Positions 63,439-64,000 of a stretch of 64,000 nt of DNA are shown here, one piece after another; position 1 is the stretch's first letter; the number at the start of each line of letters is the position of its first letter. Both the position numbers and the translations under genes were made by a program. Origin of the DNA: Nocardia tengchongensis (lineage in GTDB: Bacteria > Actinomycetota > Actinomycetes > Mycobacteriales > Mycobacteriaceae); NCBI RefSeq assembly GCF_018362975.1, contig NZ_CP074371.1:3844001-3908000 (forward strand), in the 5' to 3' direction. Below the pieces are notes generated by a model that was not told the DNA's origin, did not search any database, and saw nothing but the letters and a program-made list of their open reading frames with translations.

Positions 63439-64000
63439 GTGCTCGATTTCATCTATTACCCCGTGTCCGCCGTCCTGTGGCTGTGGCACACCGCCTTCGC
63501 GTCGGTGCTCGGCGCCACCAGTGGCCTGGCCTGGGTGCTGGCCATCGTGTTCCTGGTGCTCACCTTGCGGGCGCTGCTGATCAAGCCGTTCATGGCGCAG
63601 CTGCGGTTCTCCCGCGCGCTGGCCGAGATGCAGCCGCAGATCCAGGAGATCAAGCGCAAACACGCGGGCGACCGCGAGAAGCAGGCCCAGGCCATGCAGG
63701 AGTTGCAGAAGGAGTCCGGGGTCAACGTGCTGACCGGGTTCCTGCCGATCATCGGCCAGACGCTGGTGTTCATCGGCCTCTACCACGTGCTGCGGTCCTT
63801 CCAGGCCGGTCACACCGAGAACTACGTGTTCGGCGCGGGCCAGGTCCAGTCCTTCCTGGACGCGAAGCTGTTCGGCGCGCCGCTGGCGGCCACGCTCTCG
63901 GGCGCCGGGTCGTCCTTCGGAACCATTGCCGCGGTGGCGATTCCGCTCATGGTGATCGCCGCGGTGGCCACCCACTTCACCGCCCGCGCCGCGGTGGCCC
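63439..64000 (+). CDS. yidC: YidC/Oxa1 membrane insertase, partial at window edge
   Basis: N-terminal 187 residues of a YidC/Oxa1-family insertase, which places proteins into the cytoplasmic membrane. Seen are FIYYPVSAVLWLWHTAF, the segment RALLIKPFMAQLRFSRALAEMQPQIQEIKRKHAGDREKQAQAMQELQKESGVN (cytoplasmic hairpin with basic residues) and FLPIIGQTLVFIGLYHVLRSF. Because it sits with a DUF6412-like gene and not at rnpA-jag-gidB, it is probably the second yidC paralogue. GTG 63439 is chosen; the C-terminus lies beyond the window. Confidence 0.88.
   Translation, partial: MLDFIYYPVSAVLWLWHTAFASVLGATSGLAWVLAIVFLVLTLRALLIKPFMAQLRFSRALAEMQPQIQEIKRKHAGDREKQAQAMQELQKESGVNVLTGFLPIIGQTLVFIGLYHVLRSFQAGHTENYVFGAGQVQSFLDAKLFGAPLAATLSGAGSSFGTIAAVAIPLMVIAAVATHFTARAAVA

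Overview
The window is high-GC DNA from an actinobacterium of the order Mycobacteriales, most likely Nocardia or a close relative. This rests on gene content, many GTG starts, numerous leaderless promoters, and a gene order that matches the Mycobacterium tuberculosis Rv1547-Rv1596 stretch: dnaE1, a Ddn-like F420 enzyme, ilvA, treY/treX, bioA-bioF-bioD, bioB-bsaP-DUF2567, nrtR/nadA-nadB-nadC. The species call is inference.

Layout. 1-12.4 kb: acyl-ACP thioesterase (cut by the window edge), ADP-ribosylglycohydrolase, PhzF-like isomerase, a CtpE-like P-type ATPase, a RarD-like permease, a three-gene NMT1/SsuA-type ABC importer, a divergent CitA/CitB-type two-component pair, and a glyoxalase-fold protein. 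12.4-24 kb: methyltransferase, lipoprotein hydrolase, beta-lactamase-fold hydrolase, dnaE1, small membrane protein, Ddn-like protein, ilvA, a degenerate response regulator and a DUF2235 hydrolase. This stretch carries most of the window's single-base frame breaks. 24-28.5 kb: treY and glgX/treX in one operon, with no treZ beside them. 28.5-33.1 kb: a MarR-GNAT fusion, bioA, an antisense orphan, bioF-bioD. 33-37 kb: an OmpR-type two-component pair, an SRPBCC protein and a membrane-anchored hydrolase. 37-40.1 kb: a BtuFDC-type ABC importer behind a recognisable cobalamin riboswitch. 40.1-43.2 kb: bioQ divergent from bioB-bsaP-DUF2567. 43.2-45.1 kb: four related secreted proteins arranged as a tandemly duplicated two-gene unit. 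45-49 kb: small accessory and secreted genes. 48.6-53.1 kb: nrtR divergent from nadA-nadB-nadC. 53-64 kb: zinc-ribbon microprotein, TerB-like protein, winged-helix protein, secreted hydrolase, epimerase, arylamine N-acetyltransferase, Ser/Thr kinase, MmyB-type regulator, aldo/keto reductase, ABM monooxygenase, DUF6412 protein and a partial YidC.

How the genes work together. Biotin synthesis is split into bioA, bioFD and bioB-bsaP units. A palindrome of the form TGAAC-N3-GTTCA lies in front of each, and a TetR gene (bioQ) is next to bioB, so one local repressor probably controls all three. De novo NAD synthesis (nadABC) diverges from a NUDIX-winged-helix regulator, with a 23-bp inverted repeat over their shared promoter. 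The ABC importer at 37-40 kb is under B12 control. Threonine deaminase, the replicative polymerase and the glycogen-to-trehalose enzymes are housekeeping genes.

Caution. Thirteen single-base frame breaks fall inside dnaE1 and more in ilvA, treY, nadA, nadB and others, mostly next to short homopolymers. dnaE1 is essential, so these are almost certainly sequencing or assembly errors. I give whole-gene spans and mark the break points.
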